DNA of 61,565 nucleotides, taken from NCBI GenBank assembly GCA_900770665.1, contig CAAGKZ010000024.1, forward strand, positions 1 through 61,565. The letters are read 5' to 3'. The stretch comes from Bacteroidaceae bacterium. GTDB lineage: Bacteria > Bacteroidota > Bacteroidia > Bacteroidales > Bacteroidaceae. This document shows, one piece after another, positions 33,356 through 42,617 of the stretch (positions are counted from its first letter, which is position 1; each line of letters opens with the position of its first letter). The notes under the pieces are model-generated. The model saw only the letters and a list, made by a program, of their open reading frames with translations, was not told the origin of the DNA and ran no database searches. Made by a program: the position numbers and the translations under genes.

Positions 33356-34360
33356 ATGTTTATGGAAGAATATATAGCTTCTGCAACAAGATACAGCGAC
33401 GGCGACAAGAAGTACCGCCGTTGCGGCAACAGCGGAGTACTGCTGCCAAAGGTGAGCCTTGGATTCTGGCAGAATTTCGGCGCCGACGCATCATATGACA
33501 ATGCACGTGCCATAGCACGGCTGGCATTCGACAACGGAGTCACACACTTTGACCTTGCCAACAACTACGGGCCGCCACCGGGAGCCGCCGAGGAGTTGGT
33601 TGGCCGCATGCTGAAGGATGATTTCCACGCCCACCGTGACGAACTTTTCATTGCCACGAAAGCGGGCTATGACATGTGGGCGGGGCCTTACGGCAGCTGG
33701 GGCTCGCGTAAGCACCTGATGGCAAGCCTTGACCAAAGCCTCGGGCGCATGAAGCTCGATTATGTCGACCTTTTCTACATTCACCGTTACGACCCCGTGA
33801 CACCGCTCGACGAGACACTGCAGGCGCTTGTGGACATTGTACGCACCGGCAAGGCGCTTTACATAGGCATCTCGCGCTGGCCGCTCCATGCACTCAAGTA
33901 CGCGAATGAATTCCTGCGCAATCAGGGTGTTCCGCCACTCATTTTCCAGGGACGGTTGAACCTGCTCGACCGTGCCGTACAGGAGGAGGGTGTGCCTGCA
34001 TACTGCAAGGAACAGGGGATTGGTTTCATCTCCTTCTCGGCACTTGCACAGGGGTTGCTGACATCGCGCTACCTTGGCGGTATTCCGGACGACTCGCGCA
34101 TGGCACGCGGCGGTTCGCTGCAACAGGATAAACTGTCGCACGAGCTATTGGAATACCTGAACTCTCTCAACAGAACTGCAGTTGAGCGCGGCGAGTCGCT
34201 TGCCACAATGTCACTTGCATGGGTGCTTGCACAGGAGGGAGTGACATCGGTGCTTGTGGGAGCACGCACCCCCGAGCAGTTTGCCGAGTCACTGCACAGC
34301 ATAGAGGTATCGCAGGAGATTTGCAAGGAACTGCCACTCTACCCTCATAAGGTTTTTTAA
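33356..34360 (+). CDS. Aldo/keto reductase, YghZ-like
   Basis: The product is about 334 aa. The frame is open from 33224, but the first part overlaps the upstream gene; starts at 33311, 33356 and 33362 are all possible. The AKR features are clear: KVSLGFWQNFG early, DLANNYGPPPGAAEELVGRML, ATKAGYDMWAGPYGSWGSRKH with the catalytic Lys region, DYVDLFYIHRYDP with the His, and the NADPH-binding VLVGARTPEQ near the end. The closest type is the L-glyceraldehyde-3-phosphate reductase group. It ends before a strong bidirectional terminator. Confidence 0.9.
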   Translation: MFMEEYIASATRYSDGDKKYRRCGNSGVLLPKVSLGFWQNFGADASYDNARAIARLAFDNGVTHFDLANNYGPPPGAAEELVGRMLKDDFHAHRDELFIATKAGYDMWAGPYGSWGSRKHLMASLDQSLGRMKLDYVDLFYIHRYDPVTPLDETLQALVDIVRTGKALYIGISRWPLHALKYANEFLRNQGVPPLIFQGRLNLLDRAVQEEGVPAYCKEQGIGFISFSALAQGLLTSRYLGGIPDDSRMARGGSLQQDKLSHELLEYLNSLNRTAVERGESLATMSLAWVLAQEGVTSVLVGARTPEQFAESLHSIEVSQEICKELPLYPHKVF

Positions 34361-34373
34361 AATACATCTACCA

Positions 34374-34420
34374 TATAAACAGCATCGGGGTGGTCATTAG
34401 CCACCCCGATGCTGTTTATA
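34374..34420. terminator. Strong bidirectional terminator
   Basis: TATAAACAGCATCGGGGTGG and its complement form a 20-bp stem with a 7-nt loop between convergent genes, with T-rich flanks on both sides. Confidence 0.9.
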
Positions 34421-34432
34421 TTCAGGTTTTTA

Positions 34433-37400
34433 TCAATAAACCATCACCTTCTCGCCATTCACTACATACACACCTGCAGGCAGTGCAATTCTAGTTGTGC
34501 CGGCATTTACGCGTACCTTGCGTACCAAGCGACCATCAACAGAGTAGATTGCTATCTCTTGTGCCTCGAGCGCTGTTACCTTTATGCAGTCGCCACCCTT
34601 GACCGAGAATGTATCATATACATCGGTAACACCTGTCGTTTGACTGAAGGCAATCTTCACATCATCGAAACGCACCTCCTCGTTATTGTTGTCAACAGCA
34701 TACGCGTTGACAATCTCAAAAGCGCGGGCATCCTCTTCAACAACCGATGTCGCGTTAGCGTCAATGCTTACAATAACATTGTCACTGTTGCCAAAAACAG
34801 TCTCATCATCAGCGTACACCACAATGCGATAGGTGTTCATATCGAGCATCTCGTACATGAAGTTATGTGATTCCAAAGCCTGGGCCGGCACAATGTCATT
34901 GATGAAGACACCATCGGGCACCTTTATATCGAACTGCATCGCCGTGTAATCCTCGCCACTGTAACGCATAAGGTTCAATGGCACTACAGCATCTGCGCCA
35001 AGTTCAAGCACAACATCATCGGCAAAGAGTTCTCCGGCAGCAAGCGGTGTTGCGTAGGCATACGTTGCCGACGGTGCCTCGGCCATCATAACTTCACCGG
35101 CAATCAATTCGGCATCCACGAGGTCAATGTAACCATCGGCATTGAAATCGGCCTTCGCCTCACTGAAACGCTTGTAGACATTACCCTGCATGTATGCTGT
35201 AACCACGGCAACATCGTGCACTGTCAACTGGTTATTGAGGTTCACATCACCCTTGATATTGTATATGAGGTCATCCACATCATACTCATCCAGGTTGTTG
35301 TATATGTAGTTCGCACGGTCGGTCAACCACTGCTTTGCACGGTCACGGTCACTCTCGCTGAAACCACAACTGCTGCCCCACTCGTAAGCATTGTTCTGGA
35401 ACGAGGTCTTTGCAAAGTTATAGTAACTGTCGATGTAATCGTGCAGCTCGGCAATGGAGTTGTTCTCCATAAACTCCTTCCACACTTTATAGTAATGCTT
35501 CTTGAAGACCTCGACATTTGTCAAATCTTGCCAGAATGCATAAGCAGCCATAGAGTTCCTGATGACACTTGATGTAGCTCCAGTATAGCAATATGTAGAT
35601 CCACTCTCATAACCGAAGCCCCAGTCAAAGTCCCATAGCGGACCAAAGGCAATCTTGCCCTCGGGGTCACTCTCGTTCTTGTGATAATATGTACTCTTGG
35701 GGTGATTGATTTCCTGGTTGAGAACAAGGTCATTGGTGAGGAAGAAACGGGCTGTGGCATCAACATCCATCACATCCTCAAGGCCTTCACCTGTGTACAC
35801 GGCTGTCTGCATCTCCCTTGAATCCTCAAGTATTGCCGCACGGCGATCCTTTGCGTACTCCTCGTTTATATACTCATCAAGGTCGGGCTCGGCAACCTTG
35901 ACAGGCAAGTTATAGTTTCCTGTACGGTAAATTGGTTCATCGGCACTGCTATATGTATCCAACTCAACTACATAGCCATCTTCCTCATCAATATCCACAC
36001 TGTTGTTGGCCATACCCACCTTCTCGGTGAACATATAGCTACCCATATAATAACCGTTCATGTATAGTTCAACTGGGATTATATGGTTGGGATATTTTGC
36101 ACCTGCCATCTGTCCTATCTTCATGGCAATGGCATTTGCCATGAGCGAACCCTTCTGCGCATTGGCAAGCAACACCCAGCTCTTGCCCTTGGTGAGACCG
36201 AAAGGCTTCACCTTCTCCTCGAACTTGAGACGATAGGGTTTCTTGCTTGCACTCCATGATGAGTTTCCGCGACCTTTTATCTGCACTGAATCCTCGAAGT
36301 TTTCATAAACACCGTTCCCTGATATACTGAACTTCGCGTTCAGATAGTAGTCCTTGCTGGTTACAAAGAGTCCACCATCGATGTCGATGTCAATACGTGG
36401 AACCGTTGCAATTCTATCGGTGAGCCAATCAATTGTTACATTATACACATTGCCGAACGGAACGCGGCGTATCTCATAAACGGCATCCTGTATCTTCACC
36501 GGCTCTTCGGTTGTTGCAGGAATAACTTTATACACGCGCAGCTCGGCCAATGCAAGGTGGTTCTTTGAGTACTCGCCGCTTGTCTGCACTATTCGCAAAT
36601 ATGAATACTTGCCGCCAAGCGAGATGGTCGGCGATGTATACTCCTGGCCGGCACCGCCTCGTGGCATACCATCGGCAATATAATCCAATGTGCGGATAAG
36701 TTTCCAATTGTTGCCGTCATTGCTTGCATATATCTCCCAGATAAGCGGATTATAACCGGACTGGGGACGGCACTTATAATAGAGCTGGATGTTCTCCAAT
36801 TGCTCGGGCAAAGCAATCTGGATATAGGCATTCACATTGACAGTTGCATTGTTGGCACTACCCCAGGTTGAATGGAATATTGTTGAGGAATTGCCATCGA
36901 GCAGATTCGCAAGCGATTCTCTACTATCTGTAGACGGTTTGTTGGTGGATAGCATATCTGCTGTCAATGCAACCTCAACCGTCTCACCCGAAGTCGATGG
37001 TGTAGTCCATATCTCATCCTGCACCTTTATCTTCTTTATGATGTTGTAACCGGGGTAGGTAACCTTGTAGGATACCCTCTTCGCAAAGCTCTGACGCGTC
37101 TCCTTGCTAACCTGCAGCACAGTGTCGACGTACGCGACAGCCCTGTCATCGCTCAACTGGAAGCTTGCAGTGAGCCACTTACCGATAGCATTGACACTGA
37201 GGTTGATGTCATTGGTAACCTCGGCACACTCCACATCCACATTCAGCGTAGGGTTATACTTGTTGTTGAACTTGAACGATGTCATTGACGGCAACATAGG
37301 TTTTACCGTTGAAATGCTGTCATACTCGCTTTTTGTGTAATATATAGTCTCGCCATCGGCCAGTGGGAAGTAGACGGTGCCGTTTGAGGTATAATAGTCA

Positions 37401-39154
37401 CCATCGAGCGACGCAAGTGAAAAGCCCTCGACATCACCATTGGTGAGATATACATATACCACCTCACCATCCTCGGGCTCCGGTTCGGGTTCGGGAGTCT
37501 CCCCTTCTTCGCCACCACCCGACTCGCCGGATTCCTCGACCTTTGTAGCAAGGAACTGTTCTATCTCACGTTCAATCTGAGCATATATATCAACATACTG
37601 CGCAGCACTGTAGACTCCGGCCTTTTCCTTCGCGCCCGAAATGGTAGCGAGGATGCCATCAAGGATAGCGCGCGAACTTTCGGGGTATGTTCCGGCTGTA
37701 TAAGGGTACTGGCTGAATGTTGAATTTGCAAGCAGCCCATTTACTTGAGCCTCATACATTGAAAGACCCACAGCCATATAATTTGATAGAGCCTGTGAAA
37801 GCTGTTCCTTTGCCGATGTTATTTCGGCAACACTCTTCATTGACTGCATGTTCTGCTGAATGCTATTCACCAATGAGCGCAACGTCGCATCCTCACCAGC
37901 TGTGCAGTAACCGCCATGATTGCCGTATGCCATAAGATATGTACTTGTCTCGTTGATTATCGGGCCAAGTTGTGTCTGTGCCAATTGAGGAATTGAAACA
38001 GACAAGTCATCGACAGTCGATGCATCAAGCCCGGCCTTGTATATTGACCAGTTAAAAGCCACCGGCAACGAATAGCCCTTTGTGTAATCGCCGCTTTCAA
38101 GCGCCTCCTTATGCTGCAAGTCAAATGTCTTCATTTTTGAATTTACACCATCACGCAACTCCGCACCCACATAAAGAGTCAACATTTGGGCAGAGTTCTC
38201 GCCATCGTACTGTATCTCAAAATAGCCGTCGCCAGTAGCTGTGATTTTTACACTTGCTGCAGAAGCTAAATCACTTGTACTGTACTGCCAACCATTCAAA
38301 CCATTGAATTGTGATGCTGAATTTTCAAGGAACTTGCCGGCAACAGGCCAATAGAGAAAATAACGTCCGTCGCCTGCAGGAATGAGTTGCATTACATGAA
38401 CGGCTGAAGCCTCAACATCGCCCTCCTCGGCATACTGCATGAATATCGGGCCACTACCCGAATATGTAGTACCGTTTGCAGCCGTAAAACTCTTCACGGC
38501 ATTGCCTTTCAACACAAACAGTTGATTCTCGGCAGCAAGTTCCGCCTCTGTTGTCACCGGATTACCAAGGGTAAACTCCTCACCGACCGATGAAGGAGAA
38601 TAATCTGTTCCAAGCGTTATACCGACAACAGTAGGACTGTTCTTGGACTCATCAAGACGTGTTGACCACTCTATGAAGAACGAATCGACACTCCTTTCAA
38701 GTTCCAGTTCGACATAGTGGTAATCACTGACTGCATTATATGAAGCCCACATTGAGTGAAAGTAGGTCTTGACATTATTATCGGACAAACCTGGAAGTCC
38801 GGCACCGTCTATACTACCCCACGACAAGCTATTGTGGTCGGCATTGGAAAATGCGGTATAAGGCACAATCATGCCATCCTTGTCATATATTTTCAGTTCG
38901 GACAGCGAGAAAGTATAGTTATTGCCATTAGGAGCCTCGTTATTTATGGTACCCACAACAGTCATACGTACCCTGTTCGTCTGCACACCGGGAGTGAGCA
39001 GCTGCGAGTTGAACTGATAATACTCGCTGCCATAGTAATCCTTTACCACACCGGGCAGGCCATCGACAGCGGTCAATGTTGCAGACCAATTCTGGGCATT
39101 TAAGCCAATCATTGCCGAAAGAACACAAACCAAAGAAAAAAGAAATCTCTTCAT
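34433..39154 (-). CDS. Large secreted CotH/discoidin/dockerin protein with type IX-like C-terminal domain
   Basis: I start at MKRFLFSLVCVLSAMIGLNAQ (39154), a clear signal peptide, giving 1573 aa. Residues 30-200 and about 726-880 look like F5/8 discoidin-type carbohydrate-binding modules; a linker rich in E/P/G separates them. About 925-1270 is a CotH-like kinase domain (VKGRGNSSWSASKKPYRLKF, then YMGSYMFTEKV). About 1302-1355 is a dockerin-like repeat pair (GDVNLNNQLTVHDV, then DFNADGYIDLVDAEL). The end (AIYSVDGRLVRKVRVNAGTTRI, then PAGVYVVNGEKVMVY) resembles a type IX secretion sorting domain. It is probably exported to the cell surface. Confidence 0.85.
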   Translation of the reverse strand: MKRFLFSLVCVLSAMIGLNAQNWSATLTAVDGLPGVVKDYYGSEYYQFNSQLLTPGVQTNRVRMTVVGTINNEAPNGNNYTFSLSELKIYDKDGMIVPYTAFSNADHNSLSWGSIDGAGLPGLSDNNVKTYFHSMWASYNAVSDYHYVELELERSVDSFFIEWSTRLDESKNSPTVVGITLGTDYSPSSVGEEFTLGNPVTTEAELAAENQLFVLKGNAVKSFTAANGTTYSGSGPIFMQYAEEGDVEASAVHVMQLIPAGDGRYFLYWPVAGKFLENSASQFNGLNGWQYSTSDLASAASVKITATGDGYFEIQYDGENSAQMLTLYVGAELRDGVNSKMKTFDLQHKEALESGDYTKGYSLPVAFNWSIYKAGLDASTVDDLSVSIPQLAQTQLGPIINETSTYLMAYGNHGGYCTAGEDATLRSLVNSIQQNMQSMKSVAEITSAKEQLSQALSNYMAVGLSMYEAQVNGLLANSTFSQYPYTAGTYPESSRAILDGILATISGAKEKAGVYSAAQYVDIYAQIEREIEQFLATKVEESGESGGGEEGETPEPEPEPEDGEVVYVYLTNGDVEGFSLASLDGDYYTSNGTVYFPLADGETIYYTKSEYDSISTVKPMLPSMTSFKFNNKYNPTLNVDVECAEVTNDINLSVNAIGKWLTASFQLSDDRAVAYVDTVLQVSKETRQSFAKRVSYKVTYPGYNIIKKIKVQDEIWTTPSTSGETVEVALTADMLSTNKPSTDSRESLANLLDGNSSTIFHSTWGSANNATVNVNAYIQIALPEQLENIQLYYKCRPQSGYNPLIWEIYASNDGNNWKLIRTLDYIADGMPRGGAGQEYTSPTISLGGKYSYLRIVQTSGEYSKNHLALAELRVYKVIPATTEEPVKIQDAVYEIRRVPFGNVYNVTIDWLTDRIATVPRIDIDIDGGLFVTSKDYYLNAKFSISGNGVYENFEDSVQIKGRGNSSWSASKKPYRLKFEEKVKPFGLTKGKSWVLLANAQKGSLMANAIAMKIGQMAGAKYPNHIIPVELYMNGYYMGSYMFTEKVGMANNSVDIDEEDGYVVELDTYSSADEPIYRTGNYNLPVKVAEPDLDEYINEEYAKDRRAAILEDSREMQTAVYTGEGLEDVMDVDATARFFLTNDLVLNQEINHPKSTYYHKNESDPEGKIAFGPLWDFDWGFGYESGSTYCYTGATSSVIRNSMAAYAFWQDLTNVEVFKKHYYKVWKEFMENNSIAELHDYIDSYYNFAKTSFQNNAYEWGSSCGFSESDRDRAKQWLTDRANYIYNNLDEYDVDDLIYNIKGDVNLNNQLTVHDVAVVTAYMQGNVYKRFSEAKADFNADGYIDLVDAELIAGEVMMAEAPSATYAYATPLAAGELFADDVVLELGADAVVPLNLMRYSGEDYTAMQFDIKVPDGVFINDIVPAQALESHNFMYEMLDMNTYRIVVYADDETVFGNSDNVIVSIDANATSVVEEDARAFEIVNAYAVDNNNEEVRFDDVKIAFSQTTGVTDVYDTFSVKGGDCIKVTALEAQEIAIYSVDGRLVRKVRVNAGTTRIALPAGVYVVNGEKVMVY

Positions 39155-39373
39155 ATTGTAGCAGTTATTAAGTTTCAATTTGAAGCGAGACGCACTTTAT
39201 CTCTTAAAGAGATAAGTCTCCAATTTGCAAAGAAACGAAATAATCACCTCCTTTCAAAAGAAATGTCCATTTATTTGACGAAACGGACATCGGAATCGAC
39301 AAAAGCCTAATTAAACGGGGAGTAATACAAACAGCAATTGTAAAAGAATGCACTAAATATTTTGGCAATATAT

Positions 39374-39404
39374 TTTGTTTGTTTGCAAAATAATAGTAAC
39401 TTTG
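39374..39404 (+). promoter_or_regulatory. Promoter of tRNA-Pro(GGG)
   Basis: TTTG (39374-39377), 19 nt, TAACTTTG (39397-39404): an exact Bacteroidetes consensus. The tRNA begins 17 nt downstream. Confidence 0.85.
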
Positions 39405-39420
39405 CACTCGCAAAACAGAG

Positions 39421-39495
39421 CGGGATGTAGCTCAGCCCGGTTAGAGTACGCGTCTGGGGGGCGTGTGGTCGCTGGTTCGAATCCAGTCATCCCGA
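39421..39495 (+). tRNA. tRNA-Pro (anticodon GGG)
   Basis: The acceptor CGGGATG pairs with CATCCCG (39488-39494), followed by discriminator A. The anticodon loop CTGGGGG gives GGG. The T loop is TTCGAAT. CCA is not encoded. Together with the CGG tRNA at position 1 this gives two proline tRNAs in the window. Confidence 0.95.
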
Positions 39496-39496
39496 C

Positions 39497-39553
39497 AAAG
39501 AGAAATATTTGATTTACAACCATTTAGGAGTAGATTAAATATTTCTCTTTTTT
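39497..39553 (+). terminator. Terminator of tRNA-Pro(GGG)
   Basis: AAAGAGAAATATTT pairs with AAATATTTCTCTTT around a loop, then a T run. The rest of 39554-39694 holds no gene that I can support. Confidence 0.8.
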
Positions 39554-39694
39554 GTGTATATCAGATGCTGTGGCTCATGGGCGGCCCACGACTCACTTGC
39601 AAAGCAAACCGAAAACTTTTCAAACAATCACCATTACCGGTGTGCGGCAGGGGCGGATTGTATCTTATTGTTTAACCTTCAATAGGTTTTGACT

Positions 39695-40075
39695 ATGGAA
39701 AAGTTTCCTTGTTTTGAGTGGGTGGCCGTCTCTTCTGCAGACGGCAAGTTGAGAATGGCAAAGCATTATGCCAATGCTTTCATTGAGTCGCACCGCGATT
39801 TCATCCGTGGGATTGACGGCATAAAGTATTACCATGAGTGGTTGGCACTTGGCGCCATGTGCGAGGAGTTGCGCCTTGACATTGAGGCAATGGATGCCTA
39901 TATGGAAGTTTTTGACTATGTGATGTGGGATAAAAGTATCACAATCTCAAAGGGCCGACGCCGTCATTTGAGGTGGCAAGCCATCGAAGGGCTGTTGCGC
40001 CTTGCAGGCAGCCCTGTGGAGGTTGTTTGGGAAATATGCACACAGATAACCTATGAGTGGAGGAATGTAGGCTGA
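39695..40075 (+). CDS. Hypothetical small helical protein
   Basis: The 126-aa product starts at MEKFPCFEW. Its sequence is mostly helical, with TPR-like spacing (KYYHEWLALGAMCEELRLDIEAMDAYMEVFDYVM). I do not recognise the family. It stands alone between the tRNA and a perfect palindromic terminator. Confidence 0.65.
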   Translation: MEKFPCFEWVAVSSADGKLRMAKHYANAFIESHRDFIRGIDGIKYYHEWLALGAMCEELRLDIEAMDAYMEVFDYVMWDKSITISKGRRRHLRWQAIEGLLRLAGSPVEVVWEICTQITYEWRNVG

Positions 40076-40083
40076 CTCCATAC

Positions 40084-40121
40084 ATAAAATGAGGAACGCT
40101 CATGAGCGTTCCTCATTTTAT
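40084..40121. terminator. Perfect palindromic bidirectional terminator
   Basis: ATAAAATGAGGAACGCTCA and its exact complement form a 38-bp palindrome between the stops of the convergent genes at 40075 and 40123. Confidence 0.9.
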
Positions 40122-40122
40122 G

Positions 40123-41853
40123 TTATTTATTTCTGTCACTATCTATCAACTTCAACAGACGTTCAATTGCCTCCTCCTCGGGGATATTCTTCTCCACGCA
40201 CTCCTTGCGGCGGTAGAGCGAGACCTTTCCGCGGGCGGCACCGACGTAGCCATAATCGGCATCGGCCATTTCGCCGGGACCGTTGACAATACAGCCCATG
40301 ACACCAATCTTAAGACCTTTGAGGTGAGCTGTAGCAGCCTTTATACGCGCCAAAGTTCCTTGAAGGTCATACATTGTGCGTCCACAACCGGGGCAGGCAA
40401 TATATTCGGTCTTGCTAATGCGGGCACGCGTTGCCTGCAGAATACCGAACATTATTGAGTTCAGTTCCTCGGCACTGCTTGATGGGTTCTCCAACCACAG
40501 ACCATCTACAAGACCATCTATGAGCAACACACCCAAATCGGCTGCAGCCTTTATGCGGAGCGTCTCAACCGATGGCTCGTTGTATGCCCTGCGTATGATT
40601 ACGGGAGCGTCAATGCCCTCAACGGTCAACTTATGCACCAATGCACGCAATTCGCCAACAGGATTCGCATGGGTTGTCGAAGCCACTATTGCAATGTTCT
40701 CAAGCGACTTCAGTTTTGCAACATTCTCTGTTGTAAGGTCTTTATACTCAACAGCAACAAACCTTGTATCAGCAGCATTCTCCAAAGCAACAACAGGCAC
40801 AAGGTCGGCAACAATATCGGGAGCCATATCCTTATCCTCGACCTCCCCACCAATAACTACCGGCACATTATTGCCGCCCATCAAGCCAAACTCACGTGTC
40901 TTGCGGCGGACAGGTTCTTCGTAGTTGAACGAAGGCGCAACAATAGCCTCTATTGGCGCGTGCCCTGCACGGCAAGCCACATAGCCTGCAAGTTCCTTCG
41001 CAACGGGTATTTCGTTCTCGGGAGCCTCGGCAAGCGACACACGCAGGGTATCACCTATTCCATCGGCCAACAGCGCGCCAATGCCCACGGCACTCTTTAT
41101 GCGGCCATCCTCGGCATCACCAGCCTCGGTAACACCAAGATGCAAGGGATATGAAATACCCTCCTCGGACATCACACGTACAAGACGACGCACGGTTGTC
41201 ACCATCATTGCAGTGTTGCTGGTCTTTATTGAAACAACTACGTTGTTGAAATTCTCGTCACGACAGATGCGCAGGAACTCCATGCACGACTCAACCACGC
41301 CCGACGGAGTATCGCCATAACGGCTCATGATGCGGTCGCTGAGCGAACCATGGTTCACGCCCACACGCACAGCCTTGCCCTCGGCCTTGCATATATCAAG
41401 GAACGCCACAAAACGCTCACGCAGGCGTTTGAGTTCCTCGGCATACTCGGCATCGGTGTAATCGATATGCTTGAATGTACGCGCCGTATCCACGTAGTTA
41501 CCGGGGTTTACACGAACCTTGTCGGCATAACGCGCCGCAGTATCGGCCACCGAAGCATTGAAATGCACATCGGCAACGAGAGGAACATTACAGCCACGCG
41601 CAAGCAGTTGCTGCTTGATGTTGCCAAGATTCACCGCCTCGCGGTTGCCCTGTGTGGTCAGGCGCACAAGTTCACCGCCACGCCCAACAATGCGCAGTGT
41701 CTGCTCCACACTGCCGTCGGTATCCATTGTACTGGTGTTGGTCATTGACTGCACGCACACAGGGTGCTCGCTGCCTATGAGAACATCACCTACAGCAACC
41801 TCAACCGTTGCACGGCGCTTGTAGTTGAAAATATCAATTTGTCTTGTATTCAT
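40123..41853 (-). CDS. ispG: 4-hydroxy-3-methylbut-2-enyl diphosphate synthase (long form)
   Basis: The 576-aa product starts at MNTRQIDIFNY (41853); the open frame continues upstream into purE but is not homologous there. Motifs include the N-terminal VQSMTNTSTMDTD, the TIM-barrel VRVNPGNYVDTART and GVNHGSLSDR, and the C-terminal Fe-S cluster sites CPGCGRTMYDLQ and GVMGCIVNGPGE. The length shows the extra central domain of the Bacteroidetes/plant type. It catalyses the seventh step of the MEP isoprenoid pathway. The start overlaps the end of purE by 20 bp. dxs of the same pathway lies at 53793. Confidence 0.96.
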   Translation of the reverse strand: MNTRQIDIFNYKRRATVEVAVGDVLIGSEHPVCVQSMTNTSTMDTDGSVEQTLRIVGRGGELVRLTTQGNREAVNLGNIKQQLLARGCNVPLVADVHFNASVADTAARYADKVRVNPGNYVDTARTFKHIDYTDAEYAEELKRLRERFVAFLDICKAEGKAVRVGVNHGSLSDRIMSRYGDTPSGVVESCMEFLRICRDENFNNVVVSIKTSNTAMMVTTVRRLVRVMSEEGISYPLHLGVTEAGDAEDGRIKSAVGIGALLADGIGDTLRVSLAEAPENEIPVAKELAGYVACRAGHAPIEAIVAPSFNYEEPVRRKTREFGLMGGNNVPVVIGGEVEDKDMAPDIVADLVPVVALENAADTRFVAVEYKDLTTENVAKLKSLENIAIVASTTHANPVGELRALVHKLTVEGIDAPVIIRRAYNEPSVETLRIKAAADLGVLLIDGLVDGLWLENPSSSAEELNSIMFGILQATRARISKTEYIACPGCGRTMYDLQGTLARIKAATAHLKGLKIGVMGCIVNGPGEMADADYGYVGAARGKVSLYRRKECVEKNIPEEEAIERLLKLIDSDRNK

Positions 41854-42340
41854 ATTTGAGTTCCTTGAGCTCTTCGTTAGCCTTCTCAATCTTCTTGCAG
41901 AGGCCACTCTTGTAAGCGGCAAGACGCTCGGCAAGCTCGGCATCGGCAAGTGACAGCATCTCAACCGCCAGGATAGCGGCATTGAGCGATGCGTTGATAC
42001 CTACTGTGGCAACTGGAATGCCCGGAGGCATCTGCACAATTGCAAGCAGCGCATCCATGCCGTCGAGTGTGCTGTTGATGGGCACACCGATTACAGGCAA
42101 TGTTGTGCTTGCAGCAATTACACCCGGAAGATGAGCAGCCATACCTGCAGCAGCAATTATTATCTTCACGCCACGATCCTTTGCTCCCTTTGCAAAAGAC
42201 TCCACAGCCTCGGGAGTACGGTGAGCCGAAAGGGCATTCACCTCAAAAGGCACCTTCATCTCGTTAAAGAAATCTGTTGCTTTCTTCATTACAGGCAGGT
42301 CCGATGTACTGCCCATTATAACACTTACTATTGCTTTCAT
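41834..42340 (-). CDS. purE: N5-carboxyaminoimidazole ribonucleotide mutase
   Basis: The 168-aa product has the class I PurE signature: IMGSTSDLPVMKKA, then VNALSAHRTPE and IAAAGMAAHLPGVIAASTTLPVIGVP. It converts N5-CAIR to CAIR in purine synthesis. It is the first gene of a two-gene unit with ispG, which it overlaps by 20 bp. Confidence 0.96.
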   Translation of the reverse strand: MKAIVSVIMGSTSDLPVMKKATDFFNEMKVPFEVNALSAHRTPEAVESFAKGAKDRGVKIIIAAAGMAAHLPGVIAASTTLPVIGVPINSTLDGMDALLAIVQMPPGIPVATVGINASLNAAILAVEMLSLADAELAERLAAYKSGLCKKIEKANEELKELKYEYKTN

Positions 42341-42497
42341 ATTCTGTTTTTGTTTATATTGACAAAAAATATTTTTAATTGCGATTACACGGTTTGAATA
42401 CCCCTCCGAAATTACTCGCGTAATTTCTCGTCCCCCTAAAAAAGAGGGATAATTACAATGCTTTCACTCACTCGCTTGCACGAACTTTCAGTTTTCA

Positions 42498-42587
42498 GTT
42501 TTAATCACACTCCGTGTGCTTGAACCCGCTCCTGCTCGGCATAGTAAAAACAAGTTTTTCCTTTGCTCTCGCTTACTCGCGGCTTTC
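42498..42587 (+). repeat. 90-bp dispersed repeat, copy 1
   Basis: The segment from GTTTTAATCACAC to GGCTTTC is the exact reverse complement of 49759-49848. Short flanking runs of GTTTTCAGTTTTC type are shared. It lies in the gap between fbp and purE, most of which (42341-42617) appears non-coding. Confidence 0.85.
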
Positions 42588-42617
42588 CGTTTTCCGTTTT
42601 CACCTTTCACCTTTCCA

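Noticed and set aside
39463..39675. 70-aa frame
   Set aside because: Overlaps the tRNA and its terminator.
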